In this document: one piece after another, positions 1 to 10,054 of the stretch
Layout: the number at the start of each line of letters is the position of its first letter
Position numbering within the stretch: position 1 is the stretch's first letter
From: Bolinopsis microptera
Lineage: Eukaryota; Ctenophora; Tentaculata; Lobata; Bolinopsidae
Assembly (NCBI RefSeq): GCF_026151205.1
Contig: NC_087072.1
Span: 13,182,169-13,246,168, forward strand
Length of the DNA: 64,000 bases
Direction of reading: 5' to 3'
The notes under the pieces: generated by a model
Database searches by the model: none
Told to the model about the DNA's origin: nothing
What the model saw: the letters and a program-made list of their open reading frames with translations, nothing else
Program-made: the position numbers and the translations under genes

Positions 1-235
1 TAGGGAAGACATGAAGTAACGAAAATGTTGTGAAATAAAATAAAAGATGTAAAACCTGCTGTGACGAAAGGGTTGGAGACAAAGTACTCTAGCAGCCTAG
101 ATTTGGCCGATCTGTCCTGCGTGAACGTTATCTCATCGAACAAGTCGCCCAATTCATCTGAAACAAATGATTGTAATAGGAATATGTGTGTAGAGTACTC
201 AAAGTAGAAGTTTAGGTTACATTATATGTATGGAG
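1..235. other. AT-rich non-coding DNA, window edge
   Basis: No convincing reading frame, RNA gene or repeat was recognised between the window edge and the TTAA-flanked palindrome that starts at 236. Confidence 0.5.
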
Positions 236-1605
236 TTAAGGGGGGGGGGCCAATGGGTATTTTTTTGTGAAACTTGATTTCGAGATAGCAGTTGACCAAC
301 AAACTAGGACCAGTGACCGAACTTTTGAGGGGGTCCCGGACCCCAACCGCCAAACGGTGCGCGCAGGGCAGCCACGCCCATATTTGGTCCAAATTAGGCC
401 CAATTTAGCCAAATACCCTGTACATGCCCCAAACCCAGGTTTATGGTGCTCTACTTGTAGCTAGTGGTCTCCTGAACTCGTATATGAAATTTCATCAAGA
501 TTGGACAAAAAATGACTGAGTTATGAGCCAAAAACCATATGCCCATATTTGGGCATACGCACCAAATTTGGTAGATTTCGTCCCATAAATTGGTCAAATA
601 TCAATATTTTTGAATGAAACTTACTTTATATGAAAGGTAAGCCTAAACTACATATTCTCTGTAATTTATAGCTTTATATCTGTTTAAATGTGGATACTAA
701 GGCGAAAAAACCACAAAAAATGAACTAAATTGCCCATATCTCGGTTCGCGATATTCGCGGAATTGATCTCACCAAAATTGTAACAACTCAATCAGTTTTC
801 AAAATTTTTGCATGAAATTTTTGGAATCGACTCGAAATCGCATTTCGACCTTATTTTAAGAACGGATTTTTGATTTAGGCCTCAAAAAAAATTTGGCGGC
901 CAAATTCCAAAATTATATTACAGAAATTCAGAATTTGGCCGCCAAATTTTTTTTGAGGCCTAAATCAAAAATCCGTTCTTAAAATAAGGTCGAAATGCGA
1001 TTTCGAGTCGATTTCAAAAATTTCATGCAAAAATTTTGAAAACTGATTGAGTTGTTACAATTTTGGTGAGATCAATTCCGCGAATATCGCGAACCGAGAT
1101 ATGGGCAATTTAGTTCATTTTTTGTGTTTTTTTCGCCTTAGTATCCACATTTAAACAGATATAAAGCTATAACTTACAGAGAATATGTAGTTTAGGCTTA
1201 CCTTTCATATAAAGTAAGTCTCATCCAAAAATATTGATATTTGACCAATTTATGGGACGAAATCTACCAAATTTGGTGCGTATGCCCAAATATGGGCATA
1301 TGGTTTTTGGCTCATAACTCAGTCATTTTTTGTCCAATCTTGATGAAATTTCATATACGAGTTCAGGAGACCACTAGCTACAAGTAGAGCACCATAAACC
1401 TGGGTTTTGGGCATGTTCAGGGAATTTGGCTAAATTGGGCCTAATTTGGACCAAATATGGGCGTGGCTGCCCTGCGCGCACCGTTTGGCGGTTGGGGTCC
1501 GGGACCCCCTCAAAAGTTCGGTCACTGGTCCTAGTTTGTTGGTCAACTACTATCTCGAAATCAAGTTTCACAAAAAAATACCCATTGACCCCCCCCCCCC
1601 CTTAA
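236..1605. mobile_element. Fold-back element, 1.37 kb palindrome flanked by TTAA
   Basis: Two arms of about 670 bp (240-907 and 931-1601) are near-perfect reverse complements around a 23-nt loop (908-930). The outer ends are runs of about 10 G and 11 C. The element is bordered by TTAA at 236-239 and again at 1602-1605, the target-site duplication typical of piggyBac-type transposition. The same 65-residue frame appears on both arms in opposite orientation only because the arms mirror each other; it is not a gene. Few mismatches separate the arms, so insertion or arm homogenisation is recent. No transposase is encoded, so the element is non-autonomous. Assignment to piggyBac rests only on the TTAA borders. 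Confidence 0.85.
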
Positions 1606-3096
1606 GTCATGTGTATAGCATATCAGAAGGGCGTGACGAATACGAGGGATGACAGGGGAATATTGAATAACCGATATTTTCGAGATGGATGTCGTTGAAG
1701 TTAAAATTACGAAGCCAAATCGAAATCTATTCTCGACGTTCTTGATATGTCGATTTGTCAAAAACCGAATAATTTCGAAAGTTCTTTACATTTGAAATAT
1801 ATAAAAATGATGAAACTGGTGACCAAATAGTTTTAAATATGATAACGAGACTGTTCAGAATGAGTTAAACAATGCAATTGCAAACTGTAATGATGTTCTC
1901 TCTTTAAACAAAACATGAAACTCACCGTCAATCTCCTCCTGGGGTGTTTTGCTCATAGCTACAAAATAGGAACATGTTGGTTACGAGAAACAAAGAAACC
2001 CTGGCGATTACTGAGTAAAGTGATCTCGAACACACCAGGCCATCTAAGTATTAAGTAGTATAATATGCACATATTAACGAACTTAATTATCACGTGTCAG
2101 TCACGTGCCAGTCACGTGAGAAAGGAGCAACCTGGTACACACCATGTGGTCAGACATTAAAGTTGACCGCCTTGCTAAGCCTTCACTGAATATTGGTAAA
2201 AGTCTGAAGAATAATCTTGAAAGGTCAAGAACATTATGGAAATTTGTTTGGAGATCTCGAGGGACGAGGTTTTATTATAGCTTGTAAGGAATCAAGAGCT
2301 ATATTTATAAATTATATTACATATAACAACTAACTTAATCTAACATTCAAATTTCAAATATCATCGTATTACGCACAAAAATATTGATTTCAGACAAATC
2401 TAAATAACACAGCTCATTTCATTATCACAAAATGAAATAAAATACCATGACGGTTACGAGTGATGTACCAAACGATACTGCACGAGTTGGGGATTGTCAT
2501 ACCCGGCCCTTCTGTATGGTTAATCTAAATCATGGTCAAGCATATTACAACCATATCATTAGTAAAGCACATATAACCAAAAATTTAACATAATGACATT
2601 CAATATTCTTCAGGAATAAGAACCAACTTCCTTATATTATGGTCATTTCAAGTGATCAAAACAGTTGATAACTCGTCGATAACTCGACAGTGGAGAATTT
2701 TAGCCCTATGTCATGTGGGGTGATTCGGAATCAGAGTTCAAAAATACATCTGTTCGAGGAGGTTTCAACGGCAGGAAAATCTCGGAGTTCGAGTGTAAAG
2801 TGGTTTAGCATGATTTTCGTTAATATAATGATAATATTTATACGGATTTGCTGATAGATACGAAGTCGTTTTGGCGAAATTCCGGACATCGGAATTCCAA
2901 AAGCTGCTACTTTTGGAACTATATAACTTCCTTCTAGAATTAAACATTTCTTAAAGGAACATGTGGAAGGGTTATCTAAGGCTTGACTGTTGAAATATTG
3001 AAATATATTATAGTGACGATTACAGTAAAGTTGTTGGTTTAAAGTTGACGAGGTGGACAGATTGGGGTTTCGATTATTATCCCAATCTACCCTGTT
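1606..3096. other. Intergenic, contains a triple CACGTG cluster
   Basis: No coding exon was recognised. The stretch lies downstream of the minus-strand ATG10 gene and probably holds its 3' UTR. Its one clear structure is three CACGTG hexamers at 2091-2118, listed separately. Confidence 0.5.
2091..2118. promoter_or_regulatory. Three CACGTG E-boxes at 11-bp spacing
   Basis: CACGTG occurs at 2091-2096, 2102-2107 and 2113-2118, so consecutive sites are exactly 11 bp apart, about one helical turn. The second and third have the context GTCACGTG, which resembles the TFEB/MITF (CLEAR) and USF binding consensus. The array lies about 1 kb beyond the 3' end of ATG10, so it is not in an obvious promoter position for a gene in this window. 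Confidence 0.4.
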
Positions 3097-3720
3097 TTAA
3101 CTGGGCGAATCTGTCCGGCAGTATCTGATATCCACACTAAGACCGACGTCCCTGCCCACACTTGACAGCCAGGACACAAGATACGTATCCCCACCCTCCA
3201 CCAACCCCATCATCTGCTCTGTTCTACAAGGGTGGAGCTCGTAGAAAGGTCTCGCTAATACAGGGTGATCTATCTGGGTGATGTAGCTGTATTTATCAGA
3301 ACAGGGCGGAGCTAACTTCCAGATCTCGTCCGCCGAGAGGAGTTTACCAGTCGAGTGCCAGGCGTTGAAGTAGAGTACAGGAACTGTGTAGGAGCAACTG
3401 TAGGTCACGTGATACTCTAATGTTATCAGGTGAGATGTGGAGGCGATGGTAAGGGAGTCAGGGTCTTCTTCTAGTGTGATGTAGTCCTCTGACATATCAT
3501 CTTCTGATTCAGCGCTGTTCTGGGATTGGTTTGTTTTTGAGATGGAGTTTGAATTGCTTCTGTCATCTTCTCTGAACGATATTGGAATTTTCACTGTCTT
3601 AACGATATAAACGTCATCTCTATCTTGCCTCAACTCCCATCCATCGCCTATTTTGTCTGATAAGGATACGAGATCTTTACATTGCTTCTTATAATCTTCT
3701 TCAGTCAAGGTTCCACTCAT
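3097..3720 (-). CDS. ATG10: ATG10, autophagy E2-like enzyme (intronless)
   Basis: A single open frame of 207 residues. ATG10 is the E2-like enzyme that transfers ATG12 to ATG5 in the cytosol during autophagosome formation. The C-terminal half matches the family: PVLYFNAW around residues 114-121, then HPVLARPFYELHPC with the presumed catalytic Cys at about 165, followed by SWLSSVG and VGLSVDIRY. Length and Cys position agree with animal ATG10 (about 220 residues, Cys near 166). Residues 50-90 are an acidic, serine-rich insert between the N-terminal strand pair and the core. The start is the first Met, preceded directly by TAGTAG. Vertebrate ATG10 is multi-exon, so the lack of introns is notable, but no sign of retroposition (poly-A, target duplication) was seen. 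Its start lies 280 bp from the stop of the next gene upstream. Confidence 0.93.
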   Translation of the reverse strand: MSGTLTEEDYKKQCKDLVSLSDKIGDGWELRQDRDDVYIVKTVKIPISFREDDRSNSNSISKTNQSQNSAESEDDMSEDYITLEEDPDSLTIASTSHLITLEYHVTYSCSYTVPVLYFNAWHSTGKLLSADEIWKLAPPCSDKYSYITQIDHPVLARPFYELHPCRTEQMMGLVEGGDTYLVSWLSSVGRDVGLSVDIRYCRTDSPS

Positions 3721-4000
3721 CTACTAGATAGTGGGGATTTAAACATTCTAAAATAATCTAAGCCAAAATCTATGTGTCATAATCTATGTGTAGCTTATAA
3801 AATAAAAAAACTTGAATATGAAAAGTGAACCAATCTATTCTGGTTAATAATTTAAAATCATTAAAATACCGATAAACAAAAATTGTAATAAACATAAAAA
3901 TATAAAAATCAATTTACAAAACATGGAATAAACATGACATAAGCTCTGAAAAATAAGGGGTTCACTGTGAATAAAACCGGAAACCAACTGCTTTTCTATT

Positions 4001-5576
4001 TTAATAGAAGTCACTATCAAAGACATGTTTATCGTAATCAGACTTGTCCTCACTCCTCATCGTGGAGCCCACACTACCATCATCCTCTAGATGGAGTCTG
4101 TTCAGTTTTGGAACAAATGGCGGCTGTAACACTACACTTTGCTGTTCGGTTAGTTCCTTCGCCAGCTCCGCGTTCTTCTCGAAGTATCCCCGCCCGTATG
4201 CAAAGTTGGGAGGACAGAATCTGTAGAATACTGTCCTTCTAGATTCTGAAGTTCCCTTCCAAGGAAGGGCACCGTGTGTGGCTGCCTCGGTGAATATCAG
4301 CACATCTCCTGGGAGGCAACTAGTGTTATTCTATATTTTATGTTATTTAAATTTAAAAGCATACCTATGACATTTTCATTAAGAAATTCTCGATGTTTCC
4401 GCACTGGAAATAGCAGTATGTTGTAAAAGTTAAAACTTACATTAACTTTATAATTTTGACCATTAGCAAACCGCTTCTACTAATCGGTTACCTTTACAAA
4501 ATCGTCTCAGGAGAGAAGTATAGTGATTTATATTAATAACAGTTTATTCGAAGTAAAACGGAAATTTATATGAACTGACCAGGATTAAGGGCAGGGTTGA
4601 TAAGGTAATCATTCTTCTCCAACTTGTCACACCCAGCAATTTCAGGAGGAATGGGAAAGTTAGCTTTGTGAGAGCCTGGTAGGATCACGAACCCACCGTC
4701 TCCTGGCTCTGTCTTGTCTAACGGTATTGCTACGTTCAGTAAATTACACGATATCTTTCCATACCTGGGTTTGTCAGGTTAAAAAATACTGAAGTTAGCA
4801 CAAAAGTTATGTTAGCACAGCCTCGGGTAACAATTTAAAAACATTAAAGAGTGCTTTGTTCAATCATTTAAAAAGATTAAGTAAAATAACACTTAAATGG
4901 TTTGAATGTGTCTTTTTGGGTATGTTTTTAATGTCGAAGCGTGGTATAAATACTAGATTTTATACTCTATTTATAGCAATAACATTTGAAGACTATTTGG
5001 TTCAAATATTATTCAGTTTGTACCTACAATCGTAACTGAGGTATGGCATCCACTGACCACTTTCGTTTACATTCCCACCATGGAGATCAGATCCTTCAGC
5101 ATTTTTGTATTGAATTATTGCTACTGGCAAATGATCCAACCTGTTAAAATAACATTCAGTCAAATACCATGTTTAAAAAGACAATTACGGAGAAAATTCA
5201 GAAATCAGACTGAAGTTGTTGACACTATCGTGTCTAAATGAAAAGAAAAGTCTGCAACTAACCTATAACCTTTCCCACATAACTCATTCATCACAGGAAT
5301 AAGTTGAGGAATGACAAGGAACTTCCTGAACACATCACAATACGGTTTATCCCAATTCAACACAGTTCCACAATCCAACCTTCCTTTAACTCCGTCCCCT
5401 TGGAACGCTTCTAATGTAGACTCCCTCATTTCCCCAGTTCTCTCCTTAAACCGGCGCAGATTAGCTGAGATTGCAGTTTGGGCAGCTGTCACGTGATCAG
5501 ATGGGATGACGTTGCGTATGATCACGTACCCACACAGATCGAATAAGTAACGCTGATTTGCTGTTAATTTACTCAT
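4001..5576 (-). CDS. Phytanoyl-CoA dioxygenase family protein, paralogue A
   Basis: Four exons by splice sites and phase: 5263-5576, 5024-5140, 4580-4764 and 4001-4308, giving 307 residues, complete. The family (PhyH) consists of Fe(II)/2-oxoglutarate oxygenases. Visible landmarks are the N-terminal FDLCGYVIIRNVIP helix-strand region, LHGGN around residue 125 (candidate proximal metal His), a GDGGF..LPGSHK strand, GDVLIFTEAATHG with the distal His near 217, and SRRTVFYRF with the candidate 2-oxoglutarate-binding Arg. A textbook HxD pair is not obvious, so the iron ligands and activity need care. The substrate cannot be told. No signal peptide or peroxisomal tag (PTS1) is apparent at the C-terminus, which ends in SDFY. 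A tandem paralogue with identical exon 2-4 lengths follows upstream. Confidence 0.88.
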
Positions 5577-5977
5577 CTGTTTCTTTGATCATAGCCTAAA
5601 TAAATAGTGGAATGTGAGAGTGTTGCCAATGAGTCAGATTATTGGAGAGCTGCAGCACTGAACAGATGGCAGTCACAATTCACAAACCCGAATACATATC
5701 ATATGGTAGCAACTTTATGTTATAGTAACGAATCCTAACTAAAAATGTAAATTGGTTTACATTATATCAAACATCAAAGGTACGAACACAATTTACATGA
5801 TAAATATACAACTTTTCTAAATATATCTATCTAAATGAAAAATGGGTCACTGTTCACATCAAATCAAAACCATTTTGTGAAGCAGATAGGGCTAAACAAT
5901 TGTTAAATCAAGGGGTCACGGTAATCAGACCTAGCCGAAAGTGAAGTTCTTGGGGCGTCTGGGCCAAAACCTGTCCT

Positions 5978-7529
5978 TCAGAAATATTCACTATCAAATA
6001 CTTGTCTGTCATAATCTAGCTTCATTTCACTCCTAACAGTGGTCCCTACACTCCCATCGTCCTCTAAATGAAGCCTGTTTAGCCGGGGAACAAATGGCGG
6101 CTGTAACACTACACTTTGCTGTTCGGTTAGTTCCTTCGCCAGCTCAGCGTTCTTCTCGAAGTATCCCCGCCCGTATGCAAAGTTGGGAGGACAGAATCTG
6201 TAGAATACTGTCCGTCTAGATTTTGAAGCCCCCCTCCAGGGGAAAGCTCCGTGAGTGGCAGCTTCTGTGAATATCAGTACATCTCCTGAACGAGTTAGGA
6301 TACGTCAAAGAAGAGGAGGGAAATGAAAGGATTTGGATAGATTTAATAAGAACTTTCATGACGTATGGTCAGAACGGTTTACAGGATCAGATGGAAAAGT
6401 CAATAGTCAATGAACTCACCAGGATTAAGAGCGAGGTTTAAAAGATAATTATTCTCCTCCAACTTGTCACACTCAGCAATTTCAGGAGGAATGGGAAAGT
6501 TAGCTTTGTGAGAGCCTGGTAGGATCACGAACCCACCGTCCCCTGACTCTGTCTTGTCTAACGGTATTGCTACGTTCAGTAAATTACACGATATCTTTCC
6601 ATACCTGCGATTATGCAGTTATTAAGTGCAGGTTCTACGTTATGTTATGTTCGATTACACGGTACCATTTCTAATCAACTATAAAATAAAATTTGGAGCT
6701 CTGCACCCGTATTGTGCCTAGAACCGAAACTAACCTGGAACGAAGTTCAGCAGTGTTAAGTTACAACCTTTTTCATAAACTTATGCAAATAAATGTTCTT
6801 AAGTACAACTATGCCGTGAATCCGATTACAAGGCCACACCTTGTTGATACTTAGCGAGATACGTTTTACTAACAGATTCAAATAACAAGTGTATCAGTAC
6901 CTACAATCGTAACTAAGATCCTGCATCCACTGACCATTCTCATCAACATTTCCCCCATGAAGGTCGAACCCCTCAGCCTCTTTGTATTGGATTATTGTCA
7001 ATGGAAGGTGGTCCAACCTGTGGTATTCTGTTCATTATTTGCTTTCAAATTTTTACATGATCCAATCTATCCATACCGTACTGTACAATTATACAATTCG
7101 TGATATTTAAATAGGTTATTCTAATCAACGAGTACAGGATTAAAAGCTTAATAAATTGTTTCTGATTTATTACTTTTATGCGATTTATTGAAAGGCCACT
7201 TGCCTATAACCTTTCCCACATAATTCATTCATCAAAGGAATAACTTGAGGAATAACAAGGAACTTTCTGAATATCTCACAGTGTGGCTTATCCCAACTCA
7301 ACATGGTTCCACAATCCAACCTCCCTTTAACATGATCACCCTGAAACGCTTCCAATCTAGAGTTCCTCAGGGCTCCCTTCCGCTCGTGGAACTTATGAAG
7401 ATTAGCCGATATAGCTTCTTTAGCTGCGTTGAGATCCTCGCTGGGTATGATATTTCGGAGTATGAGAAACCCTCGCAGGTCAAATAGATAACGTTGTTGA
7501 GCCGTCAAACCACCCATCCTACGTGACAT
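5978..7529 (-). CDS. Phytanoyl-CoA dioxygenase family protein, paralogue B
   Basis: Four exons: 7204-7529, 6901-7017, 6420-6604 and 5978-6285, giving 311 residues. Exons 2-4 have exactly the lengths of paralogue A (117, 185 and 308 bp); exon 1 is 12 bp longer, giving a start MSRRMGGLTAQQ instead of MSKLTANQ. The same oxygenase landmarks are present: LHGGN, GDGGF..LPGSHK, FTEAATHG and SRRTVFYRF. The first intron begins with GC (AG|GCAAGT) rather than GT; this border is required because the phase joins exon 2 and the homologous border in A is AG|GTTAGT. Reading through it instead gives four extra residues and then a stop. Nucleotide identity to A is very uneven: nearly complete in exon 3 and the middle of exon 4, low in exon 1 and the introns. 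Substrate unknown. Confidence 0.88.
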
Positions 7530-7986
7530 GCTAGCAGGTTAGTTTATCAGCCAAATTAGTTAAGTAGGTAATTAGTGTAATCATACGTAACAGTTTGGTG
7601 AAATCTTATGTCCCAATAAACTTTTGTAAGTCGATATCAAGGTATTGATATCGACAAAATTAACGTTACAGTTTCAAAATCTTGAAATAAAACGACATCC
7701 TTAACGAAGAAAATGACACATTATATACCAAAAATGATACATTGTATACCAACAAATTTTACTGAATATATAAAAGATAAACTAAACATAGTAATATTCG
7801 TTTATGTCAAATCGCAATTTAAGGCGGCAATATCCTCTATCTACAGCTAAATATGTACTGACTGAAGGGGGTCGATGGAATGAAAGAAAGCAACGAATAT
7901 AAATTACTGAACTTCCCCAATCTTGCTACCCAAGACTATTCAAAGATAATTAAACAAATCGCATAGAAATTTACAGAGTTCAAGAT

Positions 7987-9431
7987 TTACACGAGTTTCT
8001 TAGCCTCGAAGAAGCCCTTGAGATGCCGCATCTGCCACGCTCCGACGAGAAGCAGAATACTGGTCTGAGCAACTGCCCACCACAGTACCCTGTTGTTGGT
8101 GCTCTCAGAGGTAAATCTGAATCTTTCCTCCCGACTCTGAAATAAAAATAAAATGTTATTCTAGATGTGGGAACCCATTATTAGTAGGGCCTTCTGTTGC
8201 GGAATCGTAATGATATCAAGAATAGGCTGACGTGGTACAGTCCCTTACTCATATTACTTATAGAAACGAAAATTTTGCGCGCCTTTGCGCAAACTTCGCT
8301 TTATTTCTGTTACAAAAAAGTCACGGCGCGTTACGCATATAAAATTTAAAGGTTGGACACATTTTGCCACACGTACGACGAAGAGGATGTATAACCTAAA
8401 TAAACAACGCACCCTTTGATAATTCTGCTCCTTAGTTATCTGGTCAACTTGTTCCAGAAGCTGTCTTACTCTCAGTTGAAGCTCACTCAGCTTCTCCTTG
8501 GCTTGGATTTGTTTGTAATCGTTTGCGTGTTCTCCTACATCGATACTCAGATACACACGCTGAAAAGAACAAAAAAGCTAACAACTTTTAAAAAGATGAT
8601 TAGTCTGTACAATAAATGCACTCTGCAGAAAAATGGTGTCGTGGAAATTATAGTACAAATGTATATCTGTTGAACATTATCCCAGTAAAGTAAGTAATCA
8701 AGATGAGCCAACTCAGAAGCAAGGAATTTATTGCTTCAAGAGGACAATGGAGAATTTTACTAACCAGGCGACTGCCGCCACTAAACCACCGAGTAGAGTT
8801 GGGACTGAGACAAATGTGGTGCTCCCCCGGGGTGTGCGTGGTGAAGACAAACTGTCCTTCGTTTGTGTAGTACTTCGAGAGAATTACTTTTGCTTCCGGG
8901 TCCTTGATGTCCACGTGCATGCCGATACCATCTTTGCTGACGAACTGTTCTGATTTATCGTCGTATACCTCTACTTTATATTTACCTGGTGGAAGATAGA
9001 GTTTTAATACAATAGCCTCATGTAATTAATAACAGTAAAAATTATCAACTCTACCACCTGCTCATCATTATCCTTTATCCACGTATACCATATACCTAAA
9101 ATTAAACGTAAAAGCACACTCACCACTAATCATAGTAATTAATTAATTAATTAATTAATGTAAACTCACCACTAATCATAGTAATTAATTAATTAATTAA
9201 TTAATTAAATGTAAATACACCACTAATCATAGTAATTAATTGATTAATTAATGTAAACTCACCACTAATCATAGTAATTAATTAATTAATTAATGTAAAC
9301 TCACCACTAATCATAGTTTCATCAGGGACCTCCTCAACAAAACACTTAACATCTGTTTCCCACATGTGGAAATAAAGGGCACTAATTGAAGGCAGTATTA
9401 ACACACATACCAACCAAGTGTAGGTGGACAT
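7987..9431 (-). CDS. TMED4/9-like p24 cargo receptor
   Basis: Four exons: 9305-9431, 8765-8985, 8413-8559 and 7987-8136. The protein is a p24-family type I membrane protein that cycles between ER and Golgi in COPI/COPII vesicles and helps load cargo. The order is: N-terminal signal segment ([13 protein letters not shown]); GOLD domain beginning [32 protein letters not shown] and [13 protein letters not shown]; a coiled coil with [26 protein letters not shown]; a transmembrane segment; and the dilysine tail KKLV, a COPI-binding retrieval signal. The cytosolic end EAKKLV and overall sequence place it nearest the TMED4/TMED9 (alpha) group. Intron 1 contains a tandem repeat that copies the exon-intron border five times (separate entry). 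Confidence 0.93.
9117..9317 (-). repeat. Tandem repeat duplicating the TMED exon 1 splice donor
   Basis: A 42-51 bp unit is repeated so that the last bases of exon 1 plus its donor occur five times. On the minus strand each copy reads ATGATTAGTG|GTGAGT followed by TTTACATTAATTAATT; one copy has GTGTAT. The borders fall at 9304/9305 (the real exon end), 9262/9263, 9220/9221, 9169/9170 and 9123/9124. Using a downstream copy would add an in-frame TAA from the TTAATTAA spacer. Confidence 0.85.
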
Positions 9432-10054
9432 GTCTACACTACAAAACTGTGGAGTGTTCAGGTTAGTTTGGATAATTTTATTTTTTAAACGTTCATAAAA
9501 GAAAGTTAGTTTACAAAATTAAAGTAACAATAGATTAACTAGAGTATAATGACAATATTTATTACAGAGTTTAATGAAAAAGAAAACATAGCCATTGTGC
9601 TATGTGCTACACAGAAACAAAAGATCTCGAATATTCAGAGACAGATGAAAATGTTATACACATTATATTATAGTTTGATTGAGTAAAGAATTGCTACACA
9701 ACGATTTTCATTTTTTCAAGAACAATAATTTATAACAAAACAATCTGCAATGAAGTCACCGTAATTATCATGAAATGATAAATTGAAACAATGACAAAGT
9801 GAAAATTGAAATAACAATTTTCACCAGGACCGAGATTAATCGGGATCAATTTCGATCACTGGCCTCAAAATAATCGTCACATCTAGAAATAAATATACAT
9901 TCACACAATTAAATATTCTTCAAAGAAAGTATCACAACGTCAAGCTTTTAAAGCTAGTCCAGCTAGCAAACAAACAATCACACTTACATGCTCAGGTTCA
10001 CTTTTAAAGTATAATTAAAATTGTACCGCCAGCCTACAATAATACAACTAGAAG
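9432..10054. other. Intergenic between TMED start and TMPPE stop
   Basis: AT-rich DNA with no reading frame or repeat that could be supported. It must contain the TMED 5' region and the TMPPE 3' UTR. Confidence 0.5.

Noticed and set aside
267-1571. Two identical 65-residue frames on opposite strands
   Set aside because: They lie in the mirrored arms of the palindrome and have no protein features; symmetry alone explains them.
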